Shown piece after piece: positions 9,146 to 17,432 of a stretch of DNA of 64,000 bases (positions are counted from its first letter, which is position 1; the number at the start of each line of letters is the position of its first letter). Source of the DNA: Leptolyngbya sp. FACHB-321. GTDB lineage: Bacteria; Cyanobacteriota; Cyanobacteriia; Leptolyngbyales; Leptolyngbyaceae. The position numbers and the translations under genes were made by a program. The stretch spans positions 248,001 to 312,000 of the forward strand of contig NZ_JACJPI010000083.1 in assembly GCF_014695975.1 (NCBI RefSeq), in the 5' to 3' direction. The notes under the pieces were generated by a model. It was not told the origin of the DNA and did not search any database. It was given only the letters and a program-made list of their open reading frames with translations.

Positions 9146-10927
9146 ATGCCGCTTTCCAATACCCATCGCCGAACCAAGATTGTTGCCACCATTGGTCCAG
9201 CAACTAGCAGTCCAGAGGTTCTGCGCGAGCTGATCGAGGCAGGTGCAACAACTCTACGCCTCAACTTCTCCCACGGAACGCATGAGGATCACCAACGCAG
9301 CATTCGTCTCATTCGCCAAACCTCGTTTGAGTTGAACCAACCAGTCGGCATCTTGCAAGATTTGCAGGGACCAAAAATTCGACTGGGACGGTTCAAAGAT
9401 GGGTCGATTATTCTTAACAAGGGCGATCGCTTCACCCTTACCAGCAAGCTTCTAGAAGGCACTCAGACTATTAGTTCGATTACTTACGAACCGCTAGCAG
9501 ACGAAGTGCCAGAGGGTTCGGTCATTTTGCTGGATGACGGCAAGGTGGAAATGTTTGTTGAGAAAGTCGATCGCGCCACACGCGAACTTCACTGCATCAC
9601 GGTCGTTGGTGGTGCCCTTTCTAACAACAAAGGGGTCAACTTTCCGGGCGTTTATCTCTCCATTAAGGCACTGACGGATAAAGACCGCAAAGACCTGACC
9701 TTCGGGCTTGACCAGGGCGTTGATTGGGTTGCCCTCAGCTTTGTGCGAAACCCGCAGGATGTGCTGGAAATCAAAGAACTGATCGCCAGTGCGGGCAAAA
9801 ATGTGCCTGTGATCGTCAAAATTGAAAAACATGAAGCGATTCAAGAGATGGAGTCGATCCTCTCTATTAGCGATGGCGTGATGGTGGCACGGGGTGATCT
9901 GGGCGTAGAACTCCCTGCAGAAGACGTACCCGTGCTGCAAAAGCGGCTGATCTTGACGGCAAATCGTATGGGCATCCCAGTCATCACCGCGACTCAGATG
10001 CTAGACAGCATGGTACATAGCCCCCGCCCCACTCGTGCTGAAATTTCTGACGTGGCGAATGCCATTTTGGACGGTACGGATGCGGTGATGCTCTCGAACG
10101 AAACTGCTGTGGGTAAACATCCCGTTGAGGCGGTGGCAACCATGGCACGTATTGCGGTGCGAATCGAGCAGGAAAAATGGAAGAAGGCGATCGAGGACAG
10201 TGGACGATCGATTCCCAATGCAATCAGCCATGCGGTAAGTCAAATTGCCGACCAGTTAGATGCAGCGGCGATTATGACCCTCACAAAAACAGGAGCCACT
10301 GCCCGCAATGTCTCTAAGTTTCGCTCCGCTAAACCCATTTTAGCGATTACGCCTCACGTCGATGTCGCGCGGCAGCTTCAGCTTGTTTGGGGTGTCAAGC
10401 CACTACTTGTCCTGGATTTGCCCTCAACGGGACAGACGTTTCAAGCTGCGCTGAATGTGGCTCAAGAGAAAAATCTTCTGTGTGAAGGCGATCTCGTTGT
10501 CATGACTGCTGGCACCTTGCAGGGTGTTTCTGGCTCCACCGACCTGATTAAGGTGGAAATGGTTACCGCCGTGCGTGGTAAGGGTGTGGGTATTGGTCAG
10601 GGCATGATTAGCGGTAGAGCAAGGATAATCCACAGCAGCACGGATATGAGCCACTTTAATCCGGGCGAAATTCTAGTGGCACAACATACGGGCGCTGAAT
10701 TGATTGATACCATTCGCAAAGCGGCTGGCATTATCACTGAAGACGGTAGCCTCTCCAGCCATGCGGCTGTGATTGGGCTGCGCTTAGGTGTACCTGCGAT
10801 CGTCGGCGTGAAGAATGCGACCTCAGCCATCCGCGATGGCGAAATTGTCACCCTCGATCTACAGCGAGGGTTGGTCTATTCGGGCGCGGCAATTCCCAAT
10901 CAGGTTGAGCCAGCGCTACCTGTTTAG
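9146..10927 (+). CDS. pyk: Pyruvate kinase with C-terminal PEP-utiliser domain
   Basis: 593 aa, longer than the ~470 aa of the simple enzyme. The N-terminal TIM barrel starts with 'KIVATIGPATSS' and carries 'RLNFSHG', 'DLQGPKIRLG', the catalytic-lysine motif 'VKIEKHEA', 'VARGDLGVELP', and the ATQMLDSM / RPTRAE signature. A pyruvate-kinase C domain follows to about residue 475. The last ~110 residues are a PEP-utilising mobile domain ('SGRARI', 'EDGSLSSHAAVIGLRLGVPAIVG') that keeps the His of the phosphohistidine motif, as in Bacillus-type and many cyanobacterial enzymes. It converts PEP and ADP to pyruvate and ATP in the cytosol. The gene is convergent with the phosphohexomutase gene, with a hairpin between them. 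Confidence 0.97.
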   Translation: MPLSNTHRRTKIVATIGPATSSPEVLRELIEAGATTLRLNFSHGTHEDHQRSIRLIRQTSFELNQPVGILQDLQGPKIRLGRFKDGSIILNKGDRFTLTSKLLEGTQTISSITYEPLADEVPEGSVILLDDGKVEMFVEKVDRATRELHCITVVGGALSNNKGVNFPGVYLSIKALTDKDRKDLTFGLDQGVDWVALSFVRNPQDVLEIKELIASAGKNVPVIVKIEKHEAIQEMESILSISDGVMVARGDLGVELPAEDVPVLQKRLILTANRMGIPVITATQMLDSMVHSPRPTRAEISDVANAILDGTDAVMLSNETAVGKHPVEAVATMARIAVRIEQEKWKKAIEDSGRSIPNAISHAVSQIADQLDAAAIMTLTKTGATARNVSKFRSAKPILAITPHVDVARQLQLVWGVKPLLVLDLPSTGQTFQAALNVAQEKNLLCEGDLVVMTAGTLQGVSGSTDLIKVEMVTAVRGKGVGIGQGMISGRARIIHSSTDMSHFNPGEILVAQHTGAELIDTIRKAAGIITEDGSLSSHAAVIGLRLGVPAIVGVKNATSAIRDGEIVTLDLQRGLVYSGAAIPNQVEPALPV

Positions 10928-10947
10928 AGGGCTGAGGGCTGAGGGAC

Positions 10948-10975
10948 AAAAGGCGGTACTTCGTGCCGCCTTTAA
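10948..10975. terminator. Terminator hairpin between convergent pyk and phosphohexomutase
   Basis: Stem AAAGGCGGTA / TGCCGCCTTT (10 bp, one G-U pair) around the loop CTTCG, with A and T tracts on the two flanks. It lies 21 bp after the pyk stop and about 10 bp after the stop of the opposing gene, so it can serve both. Confidence 0.8.
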
Positions 10976-10984
10976 GTTACTGTG

Positions 10985-12439
10985 CTAATTTGCCCAATCT
11001 TTTGCCCAAGCAAGGGTTTTGTGCACTTGCTCTAAGGTCGCCGCTTCGCAATAGAGCCGTAAAACTGGTTCTGTGCCGCTAAAGCGGATCAATAGCCAGC
11101 TTTGGTCGTCGAGGCGAAATTTGTAGCCATCAACAGAAAGGCAATCAATGACGCGATGCCCGGCGATTTCAGTTGGTGGCTGGGTTTGGAGCTGGTTCAG
11201 CAGCTTTGCCCGTACATCCATACTGGCAAGGGGCAGGTCAATGCGATCGTAGCTAGAGAAAAAGCCCGTTCGTTCTTGTAGCTTGCGGTAGAGGTCGCTC
11301 AGGTCTAACCCAGAGTGGACGATCGCCTCCAGCACATACAGCGCTGATAACAGGGCATCGCGCTCGGGGATGTGGTTACCGTAGCCGATACCGCCTGATT
11401 CTTCGCCACCCAGCAGCACCTGGCTTTCCAACATGCGATCGGCAATGTATTTATAGCCAACGGGCGTTTCAAAGACCGGCAAGTTGTAGAGTGCTGCTAC
11501 TTTGGGCATCAGGTCAGAGCCACTGATGGTCTTTACCAGTTCACCGCTGAAGTTACGACGAGCAACCAAATGCTCAATCAAAACTGGGATGAGGATTTGT
11601 GAACTGAGAAAGGTTGCCTGTCCATCGACAGCTGCAATGCGATCGCTATCACCGTCAAACACTAGCCCCACTGCCAAGCCAGCCGGATTTTCCTGCCGAT
11701 AGGCGCGAATATGCTCAAAAAAGCTGGTTAGATAACGCGGTAACGGTTCAGGTGCGCCGCCACCAAACAACGGGTCGCGATCGCTATGTAATTCTCGAAT
11801 CGGTGTTTTGAGCAGTTGTTCCAGACCACCTGCCGCCGCTCCGTGCATCACATCCGCAAAAACGGTCAGCTTGCCCTGCTGAATGGCTTGCCGAATGGCT
11901 GCAATATCTACCTTTGTTTCCAGCCCCTTGCAGTAGCCTTCCCAAGGATTGAAGGTCTGTAGCTTACCCGGTGTGCCCTGAACCGTTTTGCCTTCCGCCA
12001 GTAGCGCTTCTACTTGCTGCGTTACCGCAGGCGGGACAGAGCCGCCAAACGCACCCTTAATTTTTAAGCCAGAATAGCTGCCAGGATTATGGCTTGCAGT
12101 GATGACCAGTGCGCCCAAGGCATTGTGTTCTTTCGCAGCCCAGCTAAAGGCAGGTGTGGGCGCGTAACCATCTGACAGCAGCACATCAAAGCCAGCCGCT
12201 CTCACTGCTTCAGCCGTTGCCAGCGCAAAGTCTTCGGACAGGAAGCGCCGATCGTAGCCCACAATCACTAACCGCTTGGCAGTTGTGCTGCCATAGACGT
12301 TCGCCAAGACATGAGCCGCTAATGGTGCTACTAGCGTCAGGCGATCGAAGGTGAAGTCTGCGGCAATTAACCCCCGCCAGCCATCAGTACCAAACTTGAT
12401 CGGATTTGACATAACCGACGTTGGAGAAGGGTGATTCAT
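10985..12439 (-). CDS. Phosphoglucomutase/phosphomannomutase family protein
   Basis: 484 aa alpha-D-phosphohexomutase. Visible are the N-terminal 'FGTDGWRG', the catalytic phosphoserine loop TASHNP (Ser116), the Mg site DGDSDR (262-267), the sugar loop 'GGEESGGIGYG' and the C-terminal phosphate-binding 'RFSGTEPVLRLY'. The enzyme interconverts hexose 1- and 6-phosphates. The sequence alone does not separate glucose, mannose or glucosamine substrates; GlmM usually has a shorter chain and a different sugar loop. It may supply sugar-1-phosphate to glycogen or to the polysaccharide locus downstream, but that is inference. An alternative start (ATG at 12412, beginning MSNPIKFG) would fit the family N-terminus well. 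Neither start has a clear Shine-Dalgarno sequence. Confidence 0.93.
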   Translation of the reverse strand: MNHPSPTSVMSNPIKFGTDGWRGLIAADFTFDRLTLVAPLAAHVLANVYGSTTAKRLVIVGYDRRFLSEDFALATAEAVRAAGFDVLLSDGYAPTPAFSWAAKEHNALGALVITASHNPGSYSGLKIKGAFGGSVPPAVTQQVEALLAEGKTVQGTPGKLQTFNPWEGYCKGLETKVDIAAIRQAIQQGKLTVFADVMHGAAAGGLEQLLKTPIRELHSDRDPLFGGGAPEPLPRYLTSFFEHIRAYRQENPAGLAVGLVFDGDSDRIAAVDGQATFLSSQILIPVLIEHLVARRNFSGELVKTISGSDLMPKVAALYNLPVFETPVGYKYIADRMLESQVLLGGEESGGIGYGNHIPERDALLSALYVLEAIVHSGLDLSDLYRKLQERTGFFSSYDRIDLPLASMDVRAKLLNQLQTQPPTEIAGHRVIDCLSVDGYKFRLDDQSWLLIRFSGTEPVLRLYCEAATLEQVHKTLAWAKDWAN

Positions 12440-12700
12440 GGACAGACAGCCTCATGTTCGTTGTGATTCTTGCCATTTGAGTGTATGCGTAGAATAGCCC
12501 CTTCAGCTACCCTAACCCTCTTTTTAGACGAGTCGTACGATCGCCATAATCACCGCTAGCATAGGTTTTCAGCTTGGGTTGTCGGGATTCCGTTCTAACA
12601 TAGGTTTACCAAACCTTCAAGCGACAGGGCTAAACCTAAACTCTGAGTTAAGACTTGCTATTTTTTCCGGTTTGCTGCCGACTGTCTTTTGTCGCTGCGC

Positions 12701-12730
12701 TTGACACTCGTAACAGTTGCATTGTATAAA
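12701..12730 (+). promoter_or_regulatory. Orphan sigma70-like promoter
   Basis: TTGACA at 12701-12706, an 18-nt spacer and TATAAA at 12725-12730 on the plus strand: a perfect -35 and a five-of-six -10. The next plus-strand gene is more than 1 kb away, beyond a convergent gene, so the product would be a short RNA or an antisense transcript into the DoxX gene. Confidence 0.4.
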
Positions 12731-12872
12731 TTCCCTTTTTGCACGCTGCGAATCAAACTTCCCCTACCTGCGGCTTCCCCTTTATGAAGCGGAATTAAGG
12801 ACGATCTAGATGGAAAAGTGACAGCCAGCACTTGTTGCATGGATACTGGGGCGATTGCCAGGTAGCTGTGTG

Positions 12873-12910
12873 CGCAAAACAAGTACGCAAAACAAGTACG
12901 CAAAACAAAG
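12873..12910 (+). repeat. Three tandem 13-bp repeats
   Basis: CGCAAAACAAGTA occurs at 12873-12885 and 12886-12898, followed by CGCAAAACAAAG at 12899-12910. The array runs into the left arm of the DoxX terminator. Confidence 0.8.
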
Positions 12911-12933
12911 CCCTGAAGTTTCCCCCAGGGCTT
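12908..12933 (-). terminator. Terminator of the DoxX gene
   Basis: Read on the minus strand, AAGCCCTG and CAGGGCTT form an 8-bp stem around a 10-nt loop, followed by TGTTTTG. It is 45 bp after the DoxX stop. Confidence 0.7.
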
Positions 12934-12977
12934 ACTGCTGCTATCCAGAGCAGACGGTTAATTCGGTTCGCTTATTC

Positions 12978-13514
12978 TTAAGCGTTAACCTTCGGCTCCA
13001 CAATACTGGTTGCTTCGTACGCCTTCTCCAGATTCATCACCCGCTTTGCCTGAGCAGACAGCGCACTGGCATCCAACCAGTTTGCCAACAGTGCATCGGT
13101 AGAAAACAAGCCCCCACCATTAATGGCAAAGAAAAGGAAGCAAGCTGCGTAAACGGCTGATAGTTCCAGGTACGGAATGCTAAAACCAGCGACCAGGATG
13201 TGGTGATACATTGCCACACACATGGTTGAAAACAGACCCAGTGCCGCCGGACGAGTGAGTAAGCCAAGTGCTAATAACGGTGCGCCAATGAGTTCAGTTA
13301 AGGCAGCGACGTAGCTAAAGAAAAGGGGGAACGGCAAGCCAATAACCTGGACATACGCTTGAGAAAAGCTCTCAATATTAGAGAGTTTGTCTAATCCGTT
13401 ATGAACGATCATCATGCCGACTACCACGCGAAGCAGTGCAAAGGACGTTTGCGAAAGCAGATTAACGTTCACATTGGGCTTGAAAACAGCGGCTAGAAGC
13501 GAGTTTTTAGGCAT
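12978..13514 (-). CDS. DoxX family membrane protein
   Basis: 178 aa with four hydrophobic segments (about residues 24-45, 63-85, 87-110 and 115-135). Motifs typical of DoxX/DoxD-like proteins are present: 'LLRVVVGMMIVHNGLDKL' near the N-terminus, then 'ELIGAPLLALGLLTRPAALGL' and 'FFAINGGG'. The family sits in the inner membrane; members have been linked to thiosulfate:quinone oxidoreductase and to redox or detoxification membrane complexes, but most have no assigned reaction. No partner oxidoreductase is adjacent, so its role cannot be given. It is a single-gene unit ended by the hairpin at 12908 and divergent from the dynamin gene. Confidence 0.88.
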   Translation of the reverse strand: MPKNSLLAAVFKPNVNVNLLSQTSFALLRVVVGMMIVHNGLDKLSNIESFSQAYVQVIGLPFPLFFSYVAALTELIGAPLLALGLLTRPAALGLFSTMCVAMYHHILVAGFSIPYLELSAVYAACFLFFAINGGGLFSTDALLANWLDASALSAQAKRVMNLEKAYEATSIVEPKVNA

Positions 13515-13815
13515 GATTTGATTTTTGTGATAATGACGAATGGATGAATTTACGATACATATGTTAATAAAGCTAACGCATTTCGTTAAGTTTTGCTAAT
13601 GGTTGAATGTATTCGCGTAGATGATTCTCATAATCTGGTGCTGCTGATGATCGCTGCTCTACCTTAAATAAGGCTTGACGGGTTGCTTCTCTAGGGATGC
13701 TGAGAGTAGTGGCATACCGATTCTCTTTTTCCGCGCTATAAACGCTATAAATCGAGATCCCCCTGCCTGTGTCTTCCCTTATCCCCATCCATACCCTCTC
13801 TCACCGTCACCCACC
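13515..13815. other. Divergent intergenic region DoxX / dynamin
   Basis: 301 bp. Near 13735-13752 there is a 9-bp direct repeat (GCTATAAAC, GCTATAAAT) that could supply -10 elements for the dynamin gene. A 71-codon minus-strand frame (13573-13788) is present but has no ribosome-binding site or recognisable family. Confidence 0.4.
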
Positions 13816-15891
13816 ATGAGTTACAAAATTGAAACAGATGGCTTTCTCAACGACCTCGATCGCGTAGTTAGAGCACGACGACAGATCTCAGAGCACCTTA
13901 ATAATGTTGCTGAAACACTTACCCAAGCTGAATCTGCTAGCGAGAAGGCATCGGGCAAGCTGGGGCTAGAGCGGGAGATTGAGGATCTGGTGATCGCCAG
14001 CAAAAATCTGCGGCAGGGTGCCTTTCGGTTGCTGGTGTTAGGGGATATGAAGCGGGGCAAAAGCACGTTTTTGAACGCCCTGATTGGTGAGAACTTGCTG
14101 CCTAGCGATGTGAATCCCTGCACGGCACTCTTGACGATTCTCAAGTACGGTGCTGAGAAGACGGTGACGGTGCATTTTAACGATGGTAAGCCGCCAGAGC
14201 CGATCGACTTCAAGAGCTTCAAGCAACGGTATACGATCGCCCCAGAAGAAGCAAAAGAACTGGAACAAAAGCAACAGCAAGCGTTTCCTGATGTCAGCCA
14301 TGCGGTTGTAGAGTATCCGCTGCCACTTCTGGAGAAGGGAGTAGAAATTGTAGATAGCCCCGGCTTAAACGATACCGAAGCACGGAATGAGCTTTCGTTG
14401 GGCTACATCAACAACTGCCACGCTATTCTGTTTGTTTTGCGGGCATCGCAACCCTGTACGCTGGCAGAACGGCGCTATCTAGAAAACTACATTAAAGATC
14501 GAGGGCTATCCGTTTTCTTCTTAATCAACGCTTGGGATCAGGTCAGAGAAGGGCTAATTGATCCGGATGATGCAGACGAAATGGCAGAGGCAGAAACAAA
14601 GCTGCGAAAGGTGTTTCACGCCAATCTGATTGACTATTGCCAGGTGGATGGTGCTGATCTTTACGAAGAACGGGTGTTTGAAGTCTCCGCCATTCAAGCA
14701 CTGCGGCGACGGATCAAAAATCCTGCTGCTTCACTCGAAGGCACAGGCTTTGCTGAATTTATGGGGTCACTGAACACGTTTTTGACGCAGGAGCGGGCGA
14801 TCGCCGAATTCCGTCAGGCGCGCACGCTGGCTCGTCAGGCATTTGCGCGAGTGCAGGAGGCGATCGCGCGGCGCATTCCCCTACTGGATCAAGATGTAGA
14901 GGCACTCAAGCAGCGGATTGCCTCAGTCGAGCCGCAGTTTGGTCAATTGAGCGGCATTCGGGATGAATTTCGAGACGAGATTCGGACAATGAGAGATCGG
15001 AAGGCACGAGCGATCGCTGATTCCTTCAAAACCTACGTTCTAAATCTGGAAAATACCTTTGAGCAAGACTTTCAGCGCTATCAGCCAACCGAGCTTCAGT
15101 TTCTAGATTTCTTTAACGAAAGCAAGCGAGAGCAGTTCACCGCTACCGCGCAACAGGGCTTTCAGCAGTATGTCAACGACAAATTCTTTGCCTGGACGCT
15201 GACTGCCGAAAAAGAGTTAAACGAAGCGTTTGCCCAATTGTCTACAAGTGCTGCCCGTTATGGTTCGTCTTACGTAGAAGTGACGGATCAAATTACAGAG
15301 AAGCTGACGGGGCAGAAAATTGAGACCCGCCTTGGGTCTACGCCCGATGACGATAGCCCTGGCTGGGCAAAATGGGCAATGGGTTTGTTCTCGCTGGCAG
15401 CAGGTAACTTCGCGGGTGCGGCACTGGCGGCATCTGGGTTTGACTTCAAAAGTATCTTACTAAACTTCTTTACAACGGCAGGCGTGTCGATCGTGGCGTC
15501 TGCTGTCTTTGGTGCCATGCTGGGTCCAATCGGCTTTGTGCTCATTGGTCTCGGTGTTGGCGCACTGCAAGCCGATCATGCCCGTAAACAGTTTACTAAA
15601 GCCATCAAAACTGAACTGGTGAAGCAGTTGCCTCAAGTCGTGCAAGCGCAATGGCAACCGATTTATAGCGCTGTACAAGAGTGTTTTGATGCATACGAAC
15701 GCGAAGTCATCAAGCGGATCAACGACGACATTCAGGCGCGTAAGGCTGAACTCGATAATCTTTTGAAGCAAAAGGAATCGCGGGAGATCGATCGCGAACT
15801 GGAACTATCTCGCCTAAACAGTGTGAAAAGCACTGTGTCTACCGAATGCCAGGGTTTAGAGGCAGAGTATCAAGCGCTATTGCTTCATTAA
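13816..15891 (+). CDS. Bacterial dynamin-like GTPase (BDLP1 ortholog)
   Basis: 691 aa from the ATG at 13816; a longer open frame begins at 13675, but its extra 47 residues are Pro-rich with no homology feel. From memory, the protein is collinear with Nostoc punctiforme BDLP1 (~693 aa) through almost its whole length. The P-loop GDMKRGKS places Lys at 82, the switch DSPG places Asp at 180, and the G4-like element is NAWD (238-241). These are the same numbers as in the Nostoc protein, whose K82 and D180 mutants were studied. Helical neck and trunk regions flank a hydrophobic membrane paddle at about 516-590 ('WAKWAMGLFSLAAG' to 'GLGVGALQAD'). The Nostoc protein binds GTP, coats and tubulates lipid, and acts at the cell envelope or thylakoids. 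Convergent with the response regulator, with only 13 bp between them. Confidence 0.95.
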   Translation: MSYKIETDGFLNDLDRVVRARRQISEHLNNVAETLTQAESASEKASGKLGLEREIEDLVIASKNLRQGAFRLLVLGDMKRGKSTFLNALIGENLLPSDVNPCTALLTILKYGAEKTVTVHFNDGKPPEPIDFKSFKQRYTIAPEEAKELEQKQQQAFPDVSHAVVEYPLPLLEKGVEIVDSPGLNDTEARNELSLGYINNCHAILFVLRASQPCTLAERRYLENYIKDRGLSVFFLINAWDQVREGLIDPDDADEMAEAETKLRKVFHANLIDYCQVDGADLYEERVFEVSAIQALRRRIKNPAASLEGTGFAEFMGSLNTFLTQERAIAEFRQARTLARQAFARVQEAIARRIPLLDQDVEALKQRIASVEPQFGQLSGIRDEFRDEIRTMRDRKARAIADSFKTYVLNLENTFEQDFQRYQPTELQFLDFFNESKREQFTATAQQGFQQYVNDKFFAWTLTAEKELNEAFAQLSTSAARYGSSYVEVTDQITEKLTGQKIETRLGSTPDDDSPGWAKWAMGLFSLAAGNFAGAALAASGFDFKSILLNFFTTAGVSIVASAVFGAMLGPIGFVLIGLGVGALQADHARKQFTKAIKTELVKQLPQVVQAQWQPIYSAVQECFDAYEREVIKRINDDIQARKAELDNLLKQKESREIDRELELSRLNSVKSTVSTECQGLEAEYQALLLH

Positions 15892-15904
15892 GAGAGACAA
15901 ACTA

Positions 15905-16378
15905 CTACTGAGTCTGCCCCAGGTGCGAAACTTGCCTGGTCGGTTGTACAGCGTTATTAGGCTCAACAGGAGCTAGCTCAACCTTACCAGGCTCCACGCT
16001 GTGGGTCAGGCGCAAGTAGGTACGGACTCTGGTAAGCAACTCGTTGAAGTCGATTGGCTTGCAGATGAAGTCATTTGCCCCTAGCTCAATGCCGCGTATT
16101 GCGCTGGCTTCATCATGTGCAGAGATTAACAAAATCGGGATGGACGGAAGGGTGTCATCCTGACGGATCTGTTGTGTTACCTCATAGCCATTCATTCCAG
16201 GCATCATGACATCCAGCAAGATTAAGTCGGGTGGTGCAGCTTTAATCTTACGTAGTGCAATACTACCGCTAGTTGCCACATCGACTACAAACCCTTCCAT
16301 TTCTAAAATTGTTTGCAGTAGAAATAAATTATCTGGAACGTCATCAACGGCAAGGAGACGATAGACTTGCGAAGACAT
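15905..16378 (-). CDS. Single-domain response regulator (receiver only)
   Basis: 157 aa. A CheY-type receiver occupies residues 6-125: acidic pair Asp12-Asp13, phospho-acceptor Asp56 in LLDVMMPG, the Ser of LLISAHD, and Lys in CKPID. The ~30-residue tail is Pro/Val/Gln-rich with no output domain. Such proteins pass phosphate between hybrid kinases or act by protein contact. No histidine kinase gene is adjacent, so the partner is unknown. The sequence resembles the stand-alone or hybrid-kinase-derived receivers that are abundant in cyanobacteria ('VDDVPDNLFLLQTILEMEG'). Confidence 0.92.
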   Translation of the reverse strand: MSSQVYRLLAVDDVPDNLFLLQTILEMEGFVVDVATSGSIALRKIKAAPPDLILLDVMMPGMNGYEVTQQIRQDDTLPSIPILLISAHDEASAIRGIELGANDFICKPIDFNELLTRVRTYLRLTHSVEPGKVELAPVEPNNAVQPTRQVSHLGQTQ

Positions 16379-16547
16379 ACGAAGGGAACCTGATTATACA
16401 AATGCTGTTTTGCTTATGTATACAGTTCTACTCGGTAGTGCCAACCGTCGAGGTCTAACTAGGGATGTATTTCCGCTTCAGGCAGCTAAATCGTTAGATT
16501 CTCTTAAGATGAGCGTTGCTCTCAACCTGATGATCGCCACCCAGCTA

Positions 16548-17372
16548 TCAAAGTAGTGTGATAGCGGTTACTTCGGGTGGGCAAAAGAGGCGACCTGGCA
16601 GGTAAGTACCAAGACCGCGATTGACATAGAGACGATTGTTGCCTACATTGTGCAATCCCTGTGCCCATTCCCAGTGTTTAGAAACTCGAGCGCATTCTTT
16701 CATCCAGGGTACAAAGCGTCTGGCTTGTTTGGGTAGTTTGCAATAGGTTGTTGAAATAAGCTGCGACACATTGCCGACGCCAGGAAGCACGACTTGACCA
16801 CCGTGGGTATGCCCAGAAAGTTGCAGATCTACACGCCACTGTTGTAACGGGACAGCCGTATCGGGATTGTGCGACAGGACAATGCGTGGAATGCTGGGAT
16901 CGATCGCCTTCAGCACGGGCAGAGGATTAAAGGATGGCGACCAAAAATCAGCCAACCCTACGATCGCCAGTTCGGGCCCAAGGGGGTAAGCAACCTCATT
17001 CCACAAAACCTGAATGCCAATGCTAGTAAGTGCTTTTGTCACTTCCGGTCGTGAGCGGCGATAGCAAATATCGTGATTGCCCAACACGGCATAGATGCCT
17101 GCTCGGCTTTGCAGCGCTTTTAACCAGGGCACCAAGTTATGAATAGCAGCAGGATCAGCGGTGACAAAATCGCCTGTGAGGACAACCAGATCCGGTTCCA
17201 GTGTATTGCTGGCTTCGATCGCCGCCTCAAGCAGTTTTTCAGAGAGCCGAATCCCGTCGAAGTGAAAATCTGAGAACTGTGTCAGCGTCACGCCTTTGAG
17301 CGAAGTAGGTAAGTCGGCGATCGGCAACTGCAACCGTTCGACTGTCAGGGGACCTGTCAAGAGTCTATGCAT
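16548..17372 (-). CDS. Metallophosphoesterase (YkuE/YaeI type)
   Basis: 274 aa. All calcineurin-like metal-site motifs are present in order: DFH (Asp35, His37), GD (Asp68), GNHD (Asn99, His100), His168 in LSHNPD, and GHTHGGQ (His188, His190). The spacing fits the small YkuE/YaeI group, which includes phosphodiesterases acting on lipid-linked or UDP-diacylglucosamine substrates. There is no transmembrane anchor; the N-terminus is 'VERLQLPIADLPTSLKGVTLTQ', like the family's soluble core. The substrate is unknown. It is the last gene before the polysaccharide locus and faces the same way as the export genes, but a functional link is only a guess. Confidence 0.92.
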   Translation of the reverse strand: MHRLLTGPLTVERLQLPIADLPTSLKGVTLTQFSDFHFDGIRLSEKLLEAAIEASNTLEPDLVVLTGDFVTADPAAIHNLVPWLKALQSRAGIYAVLGNHDICYRRSRPEVTKALTSIGIQVLWNEVAYPLGPELAIVGLADFWSPSFNPLPVLKAIDPSIPRIVLSHNPDTAVPLQQWRVDLQLSGHTHGGQVVLPGVGNVSQLISTTYCKLPKQARRFVPWMKECARVSKHWEWAQGLHNVGNNRLYVNRGLGTYLPGRLFCPPEVTAITLL

Positions 17373-17432
17373 ACGCTCATTTAGCAGAGTACCTTCAGGC
17401 TAGCAGTTGTTTAAAGTAGCGTGGCAGTTGGC

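Larger units (their letters stand above)
12440..12977. other. Intergenic region with orphan promoter and short repeats
   Basis: 538 bp between two minus-strand genes. It contains a plus-strand sigma70-like promoter (12701-12730), three 13-bp repeats (12873-12910), a terminator for the DoxX gene (12908-12933) and a small palindrome AGGTTTaccAAACCT (12602-12616). An 81-codon minus frame through it has no family features and is probably not a gene. Confidence 0.5.

Noticed and set aside
9494-9940. 148-codon minus frame inside pyk
   Set aside because: Complete overlap with a well-conserved enzyme; typical shadow frame.
12658-12903. 81-codon minus frame
   Set aside because: Crosses an orphan promoter and repeats, low-complexity composition, no start signal.
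13573-13788. 71-codon minus frame between DoxX and dynamin genes
   Set aside because: No ribosome-binding site, no known family, overlaps the likely dynamin promoter region. Could be a decayed gene but cannot be supported.
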